The notes under the pieces: model-generated
Databases searched by the model: none
What the model saw: only the letters and a program-made list of their open reading frames with translations
What the model was told of the DNA's origin: nothing
Part shown: positions 18,659 to 28,019 of the stretch, piece after piece
Numbering within the stretch: position 1 is the stretch's first letter
How the letters are laid out: each line of letters begins with the position of its first letter
Translations under genes and position numbers: made by a program
Assembly: GCA_965279005.1 (NCBI GenBank)
Contig: CBDIHK010000028.1
Span: 248,001 to 312,000, forward strand
From: Planctobacterium sp965279005
Lineage (GTDB): Bacteria > Pseudomonadota > Gammaproteobacteria > Enterobacterales > Alteromonadaceae
Length of the DNA stretch: 64,000 bases
Direction of reading: 5' to 3'

Positions 18659-19768
18659 ATGAATTTATCTGACAAAAATAGAATAGTAGTCAAGGTGGGT
18701 AGCTCACTCATCGCCCCGCATGGTAACGGCTGTAGTTCCCGCTACTTGTTATCCATAGCTAATTTTATCGTACGCTGCCGGCTGATGGATATCCAGGTGG
18801 TACTGGTTTCATCGGGTTCTGTCGCTGCGGGTAAAGCGTTGTTCAACGATAACCCGGATACCTGCGGTAGCGTCACTTTGAAAAAAGCAATGGCTGCGGC
18901 CGGCCAGACAGAAATGATGGCTGCTTGGGATCGCCTATTTGATTTCCCAACGTCGCAGCTACTGCTGACCCAGTACGATTTACAGCAGCATGAACGATAC
19001 CTCAGCATCCGGGGAACCATTGAAAACCTGTTGAACAACGATATTTTGCCGGTAATCAATGAGAATGACGCTGTCACCACTGACGTTTCAAAAGTGGGTG
19101 ACAACGACAACCTTGCCGCAATGGTGGCATCCGCCATTGCCGCGGACGCCCTAATTATATGCTCTGATGTGGTTGGGTTGTATGACGCTGATCCCCGCAC
19201 CAACCCTGACGCGACGCTTATTAAGAACGTCAAGAATATTACGCCTAAGCTTATGGCCATGGCGGGCGGTGCTGGTTCGGACGCTGGTACCGGTGGGATG
19301 CGCACCAAATTAGAGGCCGCGCGCAAAGCCAGCCGCCGGGGGATACCCACCATAATTATGAATGGCTATGAAGAGAGTGGCTTTAACTGCCTATTGCGCG
19401 GGGAGAACCCCGGCACCCTGTTTCATCCCTCCTGCCAGCCACTGGATAAAAAACAGCATTGGTTGACCTATGCCGCAAAACCGCGGGGGGAATTGGTGAT
19501 CAACGAAACGGCAGTGCCAACTGGTCAGCATGAAAAGTTCAACCTAAGTTCGCAGGACATTGTGGACGTCAATGGCGAGTTTACTGCCGGTGATACAGTG
19601 ATTGTAAAAAACGTCCATGGCGAGCGCATAGCCAAAGCCAAAGCGGAACACGGCAGTTGCCTGTTGCAGTTCCTAATCGGTGGTAAACACCAGGATGAAG
19701 CAATGGCGAATGCGACAACCCAACACCAAATTGTAAACCCCAAGGAAATGACTTTACTGGAGGAATAG
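18659..19768 (+). CDS. proB: ProB, glutamate 5-kinase
   Basis: The 369 residues comprise the amino-acid kinase domain (V-K-V-G-S-S at the start, V-S-S-G-S-V-A-A-G, V-I-N-E-N-D-A-V, V-G-D-N-D-N-L, G-T-G-G-M-R-T-K) and a C-terminal PUA domain from about 275. It makes glutamyl-5-phosphate, the first and normally proline-inhibited step of proline synthesis. Numbering aligns with E. coli ProB. D107 is conserved, but position 143 (E in E. coli) is V within T-T-D-V-S, a stretch where changes can weaken feedback inhibition. The stop is followed two bases later by proA, whose ribosome-binding site lies inside proB. Confidence 0.93.
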   Translation: MNLSDKNRIVVKVGSSLIAPHGNGCSSRYLLSIANFIVRCRLMDIQVVLVSSGSVAAGKALFNDNPDTCGSVTLKKAMAAAGQTEMMAAWDRLFDFPTSQLLLTQYDLQQHERYLSIRGTIENLLNNDILPVINENDAVTTDVSKVGDNDNLAAMVASAIAADALIICSDVVGLYDADPRTNPDATLIKNVKNITPKLMAMAGGAGSDAGTGGMRTKLEAARKASRRGIPTIIMNGYEESGFNCLLRGENPGTLFHPSCQPLDKKQHWLTYAAKPRGELVINETAVPTGQHEKFNLSSQDIVDVNGEFTAGDTVIVKNVHGERIAKAKAEHGSCLLQFLIGGKHQDEAMANATTQHQIVNPKEMTLLEE

Positions 19769-19769
19769 T

Positions 19770-21023
19770 ATGAATATTAGAGAAGAATTAGCTAAGACTG
19801 CCTCAGCTGCGAAACAATTAGTGGCATTGACCACCGAAGAGAAAAACAACGCCCTACTGATGATGGCGTACGCCGTGGAGCAGAATGAAGCGTTAATTTT
19901 AGAAGAAAACGCGCGGGATTTGGCGGCGGCAAAAAAGCAAGGCTTGCCAGCAGCCATGATTGACAGGCTGGCGCTGGACAGTGATCGCCTAAAAGACATT
20001 GTAAAGAGCATTGAAAACGTCGCAAGCCTGGATGACCCCATCGGCCAGATAAGAACCCTGGCAAAGCGCGAGAATGGGCTTGAAATCAACAAGATCCGGG
20101 TGCCACTTGGCGTGATTGGGATGATTTATGAAGCAAGGCCGAATGTGGCAGCCGAAGCCTCGGCACTGAGTTTCAAATCAGGCAACGGCATTGTGTTGCG
20201 CTGCGGTAAGGAAGCTATTAAAACTAGTGCCGCAATTGTATCTGCGATGCAAAGCATGCTGGTATCCCACGGCCTTCCTGCGGATGTGATTAAATTGGTG
20301 ACCGATCCTGATCGCCGCCTAATGCTAGAAATGATCCAGCAAGATGATTACCTGGATGTCGTCATTCCCCGCGGAGGTGAAGGCTTGATACGTTTTGTCT
20401 CCGAAAACAGCCGCGTCCCAGTCATCCAGCACTACAAAGGAGTTTGCCACCTATTCGTTGATGAATCTGCCGATATTGAACAGGCGGTGGCATTGTTCCT
20501 CAATGGTAAAGTACAGCGCCCAGGCGTCTGTAATGCATTGGAAGGATTGCTAGTCCATGAAAAAATTGCGCAAGAATTCCTGAGCCAAGTGCAGATGTAC
20601 TGCGAGGTAAACGATATCGCCGTCAATGCCTGTGCAAAAAGTTACCCATACCTGTCCCACCTAGGCAAGGTCACCCAGATTGAAGACCATGAGTTCGGCC
20701 AGGAATACCTGAAAAAAGAAATTGCTATCCGCATCGTTGCCGACCTTGAATCGGCTATTGAACACATTGACCGTTTTGGTAGCCAACACACCGAAGTGAT
20801 TTGTACCCAAAACGAACTCAATGCGTCCATTTTCCAACGAATGGTGGATGCGTCTGTCGTGATGGTAAACGCAAGCTCGCGCTTTTCAGACGGTGGCCAG
20901 TTGGGGTTAGGTGCTGAAATCGGGATCGCCACAACTAAGTTGCATGCATACGGCCCGATGGGACTGGAGTCCTTGACCACCGAAAAGTACCTTGTCAATG
21001 GCTCAGGCCAGTTAAGGGCCTAG
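19770..21023 (+). CDS. proA: ProA, gamma-glutamyl phosphate reductase
   Basis: This 417-residue enzyme of the aldehyde dehydrogenase fold reduces glutamyl-5-phosphate to glutamate semialdehyde with NADPH. Family segments include V-P-L-G-V-I-G-M-I-Y-E-A-R-P-N, S-G-N-G-I-V-L-R-x-G-K-E, and R-P-G-V-C-N-A-L-E containing the catalytic cysteine. Length equals E. coli ProA. GGAGGA lies 7 bases before the ATG. It is tightly packed between proB and proC. Confidence 0.95.
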   Translation: MNIREELAKTASAAKQLVALTTEEKNNALLMMAYAVEQNEALILEENARDLAAAKKQGLPAAMIDRLALDSDRLKDIVKSIENVASLDDPIGQIRTLAKRENGLEINKIRVPLGVIGMIYEARPNVAAEASALSFKSGNGIVLRCGKEAIKTSAAIVSAMQSMLVSHGLPADVIKLVTDPDRRLMLEMIQQDDYLDVVIPRGGEGLIRFVSENSRVPVIQHYKGVCHLFVDESADIEQAVALFLNGKVQRPGVCNALEGLLVHEKIAQEFLSQVQMYCEVNDIAVNACAKSYPYLSHLGKVTQIEDHEFGQEYLKKEIAIRIVADLESAIEHIDRFGSQHTEVICTQNELNASIFQRMVDASVVMVNASSRFSDGGQLGLGAEIGIATTKLHAYGPMGLESLTTEKYLVNGSGQLRA

Positions 21024-21032
21024 GAGGTGGCT

Positions 21033-21872
21033 ATGTTGGATCCAGAACTTAATATTGCCTTTATCGGCGGTGGTAACATGGCCGAAGCAATCCTGGCCGG
21101 CCTGATTAAAGAAGGCCATTGTCCAAAGAAGATTTTGGTTTGTGCACCATCAGCGGGAACACAACAAAAATACGTCGACCAATACCAGGTGGTAACTAGC
21201 GGCGACAATAATCATGCAGCCCTGTTCGCAGATGTAATTGTCCTAGCCGTCAAGCCCCACGTGATCCCTACGGTCTGCCGGGAACTGGCCTCACAAATGG
21301 CCAGCCCAGGGCAACAAAAGCTGGTAATTTCGGTGGCGGCCGGTGTTAGCCAAGCCCGCTTGCGGCAGCTCCTTGGCGGCAGTACCAGGGTGGTTTGCGC
21401 GATGCCTAATTTACCTTCAGCTGTAGGGGAAGGCATGACCGGCTTGTACGCCGGGGCAGATTGCGATGTGCAGGATGTGGCGTTGGTAGAATCAATGATG
21501 GCAAGCATTGGCGAAACCTTGTGGCTGCAACAAGAGCAATTAATGACCAGCATAGTCGCAACAGCTGGTAGCTCGCCCGCCTACTTCTTTTTATTGATGG
21601 AAGTAATGCAAAAGATCGCGGTAGAGCAAGGTATGGCACCTGAAGATGCAAAATTAAGTGTGCAACAGGCGGCTTATGGTGCGGTCAGCCTCGCGGTAGA
21701 GTCTGACCTTAGCTTCAAACAACTAAGGGAAAAAGTGACTTCCCCCAAAGGCACAACAGAGCAAGCTTTAAATCAATTTATAAAGTCAGACATTGAAGGC
21801 ATTGTACGCAAGGCCATGGCCGCCGCCGCCAGGAAAACCGCCGAAAATTATTTAGCTGTACAGGATGCCTAG
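21033..21872 (+). CDS. proC: ProC, pyrroline-5-carboxylate reductase
   Basis: The 279 residues have the N-terminal Rossmann motif I-G-G-G-N-M-A-E-A and the C-terminal dimerisation domain with A-G-S-S-P-A-Y-F-F and V-T-S-P-K-G-T-T. The enzyme completes proline synthesis from pyrroline-5-carboxylate. The ATG at 21033 is preferred over the in-frame GTG at 21027 because AGGAGG ends 5 bases before it. It completes an uninterrupted proBAC set, which is unusual because proC is often unlinked in gammaproteobacteria. Confidence 0.94.
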   Translation: MLDPELNIAFIGGGNMAEAILAGLIKEGHCPKKILVCAPSAGTQQKYVDQYQVVTSGDNNHAALFADVIVLAVKPHVIPTVCRELASQMASPGQQKLVISVAAGVSQARLRQLLGGSTRVVCAMPNLPSAVGEGMTGLYAGADCDVQDVALVESMMASIGETLWLQQEQLMTSIVATAGSSPAYFFLLMEVMQKIAVEQGMAPEDAKLSVQQAAYGAVSLAVESDLSFKQLREKVTSPKGTTEQALNQFIKSDIEGIVRKAMAAAARKTAENYLAVQDA

Positions 21873-21879
21873 GTAAGCG

Positions 21880-22767
21880 ATGGAGCTTGATACTATCATT
21901 CAGCTGCTTGATTCCCCCATGTTGGTAAAATCACTCGCAACACTATTGGTTTTCACGTTGATGCTATTGTTGCGGCGCGTTTTGTTGGGCAAGATTAAGC
22001 GGCGCGACACTGAAAATAGACGCCACCTAATCAATACCATCAAACAATTCAGCAATGGCCTTTTGTTTATCGTATTGGTATTGATTTGGTCTAGTGAAGT
22101 CCAGCACCTAGCTATCTCAGTAGCGGCCTTTATGGTCGCTATTGTCCTAGCGACACGTGAATTCCTGCAGTGCATTCTTGGTTTTTTCTATTATCTGTTT
22201 ACCCGGCCTTTCCGGGCAGGTGACTGGATTGAAATAGATGGTAAAACCACGGGGGAGGTTTATTCACTGGATTGGCTGAAGGTGACTTTGCTGGAAGTAG
22301 ATCGGGGTACCTTAGAATACACCGGCCGTACAGCCTACGTACCCAACAACCAGATGGTAACCAAACAGCTGCGCAACCTCAATTTCATGCGCCGCTACTC
22401 AATGCACAGTTTTGTACTGACCTTAGGTGCAGATCCTAGCCTTATAAAATACTTGGATAAGATTGAATTGATTGTCCGCTCCCACTGCAATGGGTTCCGG
22501 GACGTTGCGGTGCGTTATAAAGAAAAGATTGAGCGGCACATGGAAACGGAATTTATCCATGTAGATCCGGTGGTGAATGTAAAAACCAGCGGATTGGCTT
22601 TGACAGAGCTGCATATCCACCTGTTTTGCCCAACTGATGAGGCTGCCAAGATCCAAAACTTGATCACCTGTGACATCTTGGGCTTGCTGCCGGCCGCTTC
22701 CGAGCATGCCCCAGCAAAACCCAGCGCACTTGGTATCTTGGGCTCACTGTCCACCGTTGGTCGCTAG
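21880..22767 (+). CDS. MscS-family mechanosensitive channel
   Basis: The 295 residues have about three N-terminal membrane helices and the MscS beta domain. The pore-lining region (A-T-R-E-F-L-Q-C-I-L-G) is followed by F-R-A-G-D-W-I-E-I-D-G and the conserved Y-V-P-N-N-Q-M-V. Such channels open on hypo-osmotic shock and release small solutes. It begins 7 bases after proC with AGGTAAG upstream, so it is almost certainly in the same transcript as the proline genes, giving a release valve alongside synthesis and uptake. Confidence 0.9.
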   Translation: MELDTIIQLLDSPMLVKSLATLLVFTLMLLLRRVLLGKIKRRDTENRRHLINTIKQFSNGLLFIVLVLIWSSEVQHLAISVAAFMVAIVLATREFLQCILGFFYYLFTRPFRAGDWIEIDGKTTGEVYSLDWLKVTLLEVDRGTLEYTGRTAYVPNNQMVTKQLRNLNFMRRYSMHSFVLTLGADPSLIKYLDKIELIVRSHCNGFRDVAVRYKEKIERHMETEFIHVDPVVNVKTSGLALTELHIHLFCPTDEAAKIQNLITCDILGLLPAASEHAPAKPSALGILGSLSTVGR

Positions 22768-22870
22768 TTTAATTTTGATGGTATCGAGACACACCTATTA
22801 GAAATGAATCTAATCCAAATTCCTTCCGATAGCGTTAAAGCTCCGTGTTTCTGTTGAGGTAAAAATTACC

Positions 22871-24613
22871 ATGTTTAGTTTTTTAAACAAAAAAAGTACG
22901 TTTTCAGACCAAATCCTGGAACAGAGTATTGATGCAGTCGTAGCCATTGATCAAAACAACAATGTAATGTTTTACAACAATGCCGCAGAAAAGCTCTGGG
23001 GGTACAGCAAGCATGAGGTAATGGGGAAAAACGTAAAAATGCTGGTTCCCCTTGAACACAGAAGCAACCATGACGGCTATGTTAACCGGCATAGATCCAC
23101 CGGTAATGACAAGCTCGTTGGCACTACGCTAGATCTATACATTGAGACCAAGCACGGTCAAAAAGTATGGTGTTCACTGTCGCTCTCCAAATTTACCCTT
23201 GATGGAAAGCAGTGCTATTCCGCCATTGTCAAAGACATTACCAAGCAACGTGAAGCCCAGCTATTGATAGACCAAACCCTCAACCAATGTATCGATGGCG
23301 TGGTGACGATTGACGAAAACAATAACGTTATCTTTTTCAATCCGGCTGCTGAAAAAATTTGGGGAGTGAAAAAAGAGCAGGTGTTGGGCAAAAACGTGAA
23401 AATGCTTGTGCCCCGGGATATCCAACCCAGCCATGATGAAAAAATAAACCGTAACCGTACAACTGGCGAGAACCGAATAGTTGGCTCTTCCAGGGAGCTT
23501 AACGTCGATACACTGGATGGCAGGAATATTTGGGTTTCACTGTCATTATCAAAAATAGACCTGGAAGGAAAAATTCTTTATACCGCATTCGTTAGGGATG
23601 TTACTGCAGAATACCGCGCCAAAAACGACTTTAAACGGCTGTCTTTAGTGGCAAATAATACCAGTAACGCGGTCATCATTACCGACGCCAATGGCTTAAT
23701 TGAATACGTCAACCAAGGGTTTGAGCAAATCACTGGTTACACCATGGAAGAAGTTAAAGGCAAAAAGCCCGGGCATGTGCTGCAAGGCGAGCACACTGAC
23801 CCTGATACTGTTAAAAAAATAAGTCAGAACCTGGCTAAGAAACAGCCCCTATACGAAGAGATCCTAAACTATGACCGCAATGGCAAACCCTACTGGATAT
23901 CCCTGGCCATAGATCCAGTGTTTAACTCACAAGGGCAGTTAACAAATTTCGTCGCCATCCAAGCAGACATAGACGAGACAAAACGCAAGTCGCTGGAAAA
24001 TGACATCCGCATGAGTGCGATAAACGATAGTAGCTTGATGCTTGAGACTGATGCCAAGGGCGCAGTGATAACCGCCAATAAGCAATTCTTGCAGTCTTTG
24101 AAATGCGCCAGTATTGAGCAACTGAAATCAATGCTTAGCAACTTGCCCACCCTAGTGGGAGGTGAAGCCTGGGACGGCCTAGTGAAAGGTGAAGGGTTTA
24201 AAGTTGATATCGATGTACAGGATTCAAAGGGCGAAGATATCAAACTCACCCTGGAGGCAACGCCTATAGCCGACATCACCAATACTTTAACCAGTGTGCT
24301 GATATACGCTGAAGATGTCTCCAGCAAAAATGCCGTGATATCTGAAACACACCAGGCAATGTCCCAGGTCTTGGATAGGATCAGCTCAATAGTCCAATCA
24401 ATCAACAATATCTCTAACCAGACCAACCTGTTAGCCCTTAATGCGGCAATTGAAGCCGCGCGAGCTGGCGAGGCCGGAAGGGGATTTGCTGTGGTCGCCG
24501 ATGAGGTAAGGAACTTAGCACAAAGTTCAACTGATTCAGCTGACCAGATAACATTATTGATCGAAGAAACTAAACAACATGTAGACCAGCTGTCTAATTA
24601 CTTAGGCAATTAA
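22871..24613 (+). CDS. Soluble PAS-repeat methyl-accepting chemotaxis protein (BdlA-like)
   Basis: The 580 residues carry four PAS regions (about 12-125, 134-247, 255-370 and 380-485) and a short methyl-accepting signalling tip (about 490-580) containing L-L-A-L-N-A-A-I-E-A-A-R-A-G-E. No membrane segment is present. The first two PAS domains are clear duplicates sharing G-K-N-V-K-M-L-V-P. The arrangement resembles P. aeruginosa BdlA (two PAS plus the tip), which mediates biofilm dispersal, but with two extra PAS domains. The ATG has GAGGT upstream. It follows the mscS gene by 103 bases and may be separately transcribed. Confidence 0.88.
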   Translation: MFSFLNKKSTFSDQILEQSIDAVVAIDQNNNVMFYNNAAEKLWGYSKHEVMGKNVKMLVPLEHRSNHDGYVNRHRSTGNDKLVGTTLDLYIETKHGQKVWCSLSLSKFTLDGKQCYSAIVKDITKQREAQLLIDQTLNQCIDGVVTIDENNNVIFFNPAAEKIWGVKKEQVLGKNVKMLVPRDIQPSHDEKINRNRTTGENRIVGSSRELNVDTLDGRNIWVSLSLSKIDLEGKILYTAFVRDVTAEYRAKNDFKRLSLVANNTSNAVIITDANGLIEYVNQGFEQITGYTMEEVKGKKPGHVLQGEHTDPDTVKKISQNLAKKQPLYEEILNYDRNGKPYWISLAIDPVFNSQGQLTNFVAIQADIDETKRKSLENDIRMSAINDSSLMLETDAKGAVITANKQFLQSLKCASIEQLKSMLSNLPTLVGGEAWDGLVKGEGFKVDIDVQDSKGEDIKLTLEATPIADITNTLTSVLIYAEDVSSKNAVISETHQAMSQVLDRISSIVQSINNISNQTNLLALNAAIEAARAGEAGRGFAVVADEVRNLAQSSTDSADQITLLIEETKQHVDQLSNYLGN

Positions 24614-24653
24614 TTGCCTTGCTATAACAGGTGTTGCAGCGCCTATACCTAAC

Positions 24654-26003
24654 CTAGGTTTGGGCGATCGCGGTGGTGGGCTGCTTAGACACCCACCTGT
24701 CAACGACAATGCAAGCTGCCATGTCACCCATAACGTTCACTACAGTTCGGCACATGTCCAGGATACGATCTACGCCCAGTAACAGGGCTATACCTGCCGC
24801 AGGGATCCCAACATTCTCCAACATCATAGCCAGGATTACGATACTCGCCCCAGGCGTTGCTGGTGATCCCATACTGGCAAACACTGTCATAGTCACTACC
24901 AATAGGATGGCAGTAGTATCAAGTTCAATACCGAAGACACTTGCCAGGAATATCGTTGCAACCGCTTGGTACAAAGCAGTACCGCTCATGTTGACAGTAG
25001 CTCCCAAGGGGATCAAAAAGCGCACTGTGGCAGAATTAACTCCAATTTTTTCTTCCATAGTTTTAGTGGTAATAGGCATAACCGCCGCTGAGCTTGAAGT
25101 GGAAAAAGCCAACAAGAACACCTCTTTGCTTGATGCAAGGAATTCAGACAATGGCTTATTGGAATAAATACGGATCAAGAGCAAAAACAAAGCAGCCACC
25201 AGTAACAGCCCCAAAATTACAGTAGCAACATATACCAACATTCCCGTTAACACATCGACGCCGACGGTTGAGGTCAGTTTAGCGATCAGCCCAAATACCG
25301 CAAAAGGTGCTATCCGCATCGCCCAGCTAACAATTGTCATACAAACCTCCTGGATACTGCCCAACAGCTCGTATAGTGGAGCAGATTTTTGTGGCGCAAT
25401 ACTCATCAGCGCAATGCCAAATACGATGGCAAAAATGACAATCCGCAACATATCTCCAGATGAGAAGGAAGCCAGTGGATTGTTAGGTAACAACCCAACC
25501 ACCTGGCCGGGGATATCAACGAGGGATGGCATGCTAGCAACACCGGCCGCTTTAGCATCGGCTCCCACCTCAGTAACCTCCCGCAACATACTGGCATCAA
25601 TAAAGCTGCCTGGGTCGACCAGCTGCGCCACCGCGATCCCCACGGTTGATGAAGTTGCTGTCATTGCCAGGAAAAATAAACCACCATAAATCCCTAGATG
25701 TTTGAGTTGTTCCAGACTGCTAGCAGCTGTTAAGCCGCGCATGACGGATGCCAAAACCAATGGCACCACTATCATCTGTATCAATGCCAGAAAAAGATGC
25801 CCTGGCAATGCAAGCCAACTAGCGATTAACAAGGACGTTTCTTCTTTGACGAGAGCAAGGTCAGGACCAATGGTAACCCCAGTGATAACCCCAAGCACCA
25901 TGGCGACAATTACCTGCAACCACAGTTTGTTTTCGATTAATCGACCTAATTTGTCAGACAGTGTTCCCAAGGATACGAGGTGAATATCTTTAAGTGCGAA
26001 CAT
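24654..26003 (-). CDS. Dicarboxylate/amino acid:cation symporter (DAACS family)
   Basis: The protein has about 449 residues and eight or more membrane helices. Family segments are S-S-S-A-A-V-M-P (serine-rich hairpin), P-L-G-A-T-V-N-M-S-G-T-A and M-G-S-P-A-T-P-G-A-S, which form the substrate and Na+/H+ sites of GltP/DctA-type carriers. The frame is open to 26057, but the ATG at 26003 has AGGGGG just upstream and gives a family-like N-terminus. Substrate (glutamate, aspartate, serine or C4-dicarboxylate) is not resolved. It diverges from the NhaC-type gene. Confidence 0.9.
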   Translation of the reverse strand: MFALKDIHLVSLGTLSDKLGRLIENKLWLQVIVAMVLGVITGVTIGPDLALVKEETSLLIASWLALPGHLFLALIQMIVVPLVLASVMRGLTAASSLEQLKHLGIYGGLFFLAMTATSSTVGIAVAQLVDPGSFIDASMLREVTEVGADAKAAGVASMPSLVDIPGQVVGLLPNNPLASFSSGDMLRIVIFAIVFGIALMSIAPQKSAPLYELLGSIQEVCMTIVSWAMRIAPFAVFGLIAKLTSTVGVDVLTGMLVYVATVILGLLLVAALFLLLIRIYSNKPLSEFLASSKEVFLLAFSTSSSAAVMPITTKTMEEKIGVNSATVRFLIPLGATVNMSGTALYQAVATIFLASVFGIELDTTAILLVVTMTVFASMGSPATPGASIVILAMMLENVGIPAAGIALLLGVDRILDMCRTVVNVMGDMAACIVVDRWVSKQPTTAIAQT

Positions 26004-26262
26004 AGCGCCCCCTATAATAAACCTGCCGTTAGCTATTGTTTTCAAATGCATGCCCACACAACAAGCACATCAATGCGTGGCACCGCAAACCAGGGTAAGG
26101 CGTGACAAAACAGCGGCACTGATCTGGCTCAATTTTGGTGTTGAAAAAGGTCAAATCGCCTGTTGTTTGATTAGGTGATGTAATTTTATAGCCAAAACAC
26201 ACATATATTCGATTAGTGTTATATTGTGCCCGGACAAAAAATAAAGATAACCAAAGACACTT

Positions 26263-27987
26263 ATGACCCTTAACCGCCTGGCTGGAATTCTAGTAACGAT
26301 CGCTATTGCTGCTGCAATTTATGTAAACCAAGCTGTCGCCCCACAATGGCAAGAGCAGGTACACGTTTACGAAGTGTACGAAAACACAGAAGGCCAGCTA
26401 GCCTATGTGTTCCGGGAAAAAGAAATCATTATTCCCAAAATCATCCCATACCAAGAATCACCTTTGCGACAAGTTAACTTGGATCAATTAAAAACTGAGC
26501 CTCCACTTAAGGAACAGTGGGTTTACCAAAACAACGACCCCGGCGACATCGTAATGCTGAAAGCGGCTTTCCACTATGGCCTTTGGTCATTGTTGCCGGC
26601 ATTTATAGCGATCGCGTTATGCGTACTGACCCGTGAGCCGGTAGTGGCATTACTGGGCGGTGTGGTGGTTGCCGCCGTCATGCTGGGCAGGTTTGATTTA
26701 ACCGGCGATGTGTTGGCAAACAGCATTGGCACTACCAGCGCAGCAGGCATTTTAATCCTGTATTTGTGGCTATTGGGCGGGCTTATGGGGATGTGGGCCA
26801 AAACCGGTGCAGCCCAGGCCTTTGCCAACTATATGACCAAACACTATGTCAAAGGACCGCGCTCCGCCAAGTTTATCGCTTGGTTAATGGGTTTGATCTT
26901 CTTCCAAGGCGGCACTATGAGTACGGTACTAGTAGGAACCACGGTCAAACCCATGGCTGATAAAGCCAAAGTCAGCCATGAAGAAATGAGCTATATTGTG
27001 GATTCCACCGCTTCGCCCATTGCCTCGGTGATAGCCTTCAACGCCTGGCCAGCCTATGTGCAAGCCTTTATCTTTGTACCTGGTGTAGCTTTTTTAGCCA
27101 CCGAAGCGGATCGTATCGCGTTTTTCTTTAGCAGCATCCCCTTTAGTTTCTATGGGATCCTTGCGGTGATTGGCACCTTGCTGTTGAGCCTCAACATCAC
27201 CCTGTTTTCCGGTAAAGGGATGCGCAAAGCGCAGCTAAGGGCACAAACAACTGGCGAGCTAGATGCGCCAAACGCCCGTCCCATGAGCGCACCTGAATTG
27301 CACAAACCGCAAGTGCCAGAAGGTTATACGCCGTCGGTGTTGGAGTTTACCCTGCCCTTGCTTGTGCTGTTATTTGTTGCTGTCACCAGCTTTATTGTTT
27401 TCGGTTCACCAGAAGTGAGCTGGGCCTTTGGCCTTGCGCTGGGTACTTGCGTATCCATGGCACTGCTCCGTGGCATGACACTGACCCAAGTACTGGACGG
27501 TTTTGGCAATGGCTTAAAAGGCGTGGTGATGGTATCAGTAGTCTTGATGCTAGCCATCACTATTGGCATGTTAAGCAAACAACTGGGGGGCGGGCTATAT
27601 CTAGTAGACCTACTCGGGCAGCAAGTACCGTTTTGGCTCTTGCCGGTGATATTGCAGTTGATGACCATGGTGATTGCCTTTTCCACCGGCACTAGCTGGG
27701 GCACCTATGCCATCGCCTTCCCGCTAGCCATGCCATTGGCTTGGGCAATTGCCGATATCCAAGCCCTGCCCAATCCTGAGATCTACATGGCCATCTGTTT
27801 TGCTACCGTTCTCAACGGCAGCGTTTATGGTGACCAATGTTCGCCAATTTCTGATACCACCATACTGTCGGCCATGACCACCGGTTGCGACCTAATGGAT
27901 CACGTTAAAACCCAGATTGTGCCTGCTAGTTTTGCCGCGAGTATTGCCGCGGTATTATGGACATTAAGCGCGTTACTGTTTGCTTAG
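26263..27987 (+). CDS. NhaC-family Na+/H+ antiporter-like protein
   Basis: The 574 residues have roughly 11-12 membrane helices of the NhaC superfamily, with features such as F-Q-G-G-T-M-S-T-V-L-V-G, D-S-T-A-S-P-I-A-S-V-I-A-F-N-A-W-P and S-T-G-T-S-W-G-T-Y-A-I. Between the first helix and the transport domain lies a polar region of about 70 residues (about 26-95) predicted to be periplasmic and absent from short NhaC proteins. It probably exchanges Na+ for H+ or carries an organic anion; NhaC relatives include both. No operon partner; 259 bases separate it from the divergent DAACS gene. Confidence 0.85.
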   Translation: MTLNRLAGILVTIAIAAAIYVNQAVAPQWQEQVHVYEVYENTEGQLAYVFREKEIIIPKIIPYQESPLRQVNLDQLKTEPPLKEQWVYQNNDPGDIVMLKAAFHYGLWSLLPAFIAIALCVLTREPVVALLGGVVVAAVMLGRFDLTGDVLANSIGTTSAAGILILYLWLLGGLMGMWAKTGAAQAFANYMTKHYVKGPRSAKFIAWLMGLIFFQGGTMSTVLVGTTVKPMADKAKVSHEEMSYIVDSTASPIASVIAFNAWPAYVQAFIFVPGVAFLATEADRIAFFFSSIPFSFYGILAVIGTLLLSLNITLFSGKGMRKAQLRAQTTGELDAPNARPMSAPELHKPQVPEGYTPSVLEFTLPLLVLLFVAVTSFIVFGSPEVSWAFGLALGTCVSMALLRGMTLTQVLDGFGNGLKGVVMVSVVLMLAITIGMLSKQLGGGLYLVDLLGQQVPFWLLPVILQLMTMVIAFSTGTSWGTYAIAFPLAMPLAWAIADIQALPNPEIYMAICFATVLNGSVYGDQCSPISDTTILSAMTTGCDLMDHVKTQIVPASFAASIAAVLWTLSALLFA

Positions 27988-28019
27988 AACGGCAGACATT
28001 GCAGTATGACAAGGCCTTG

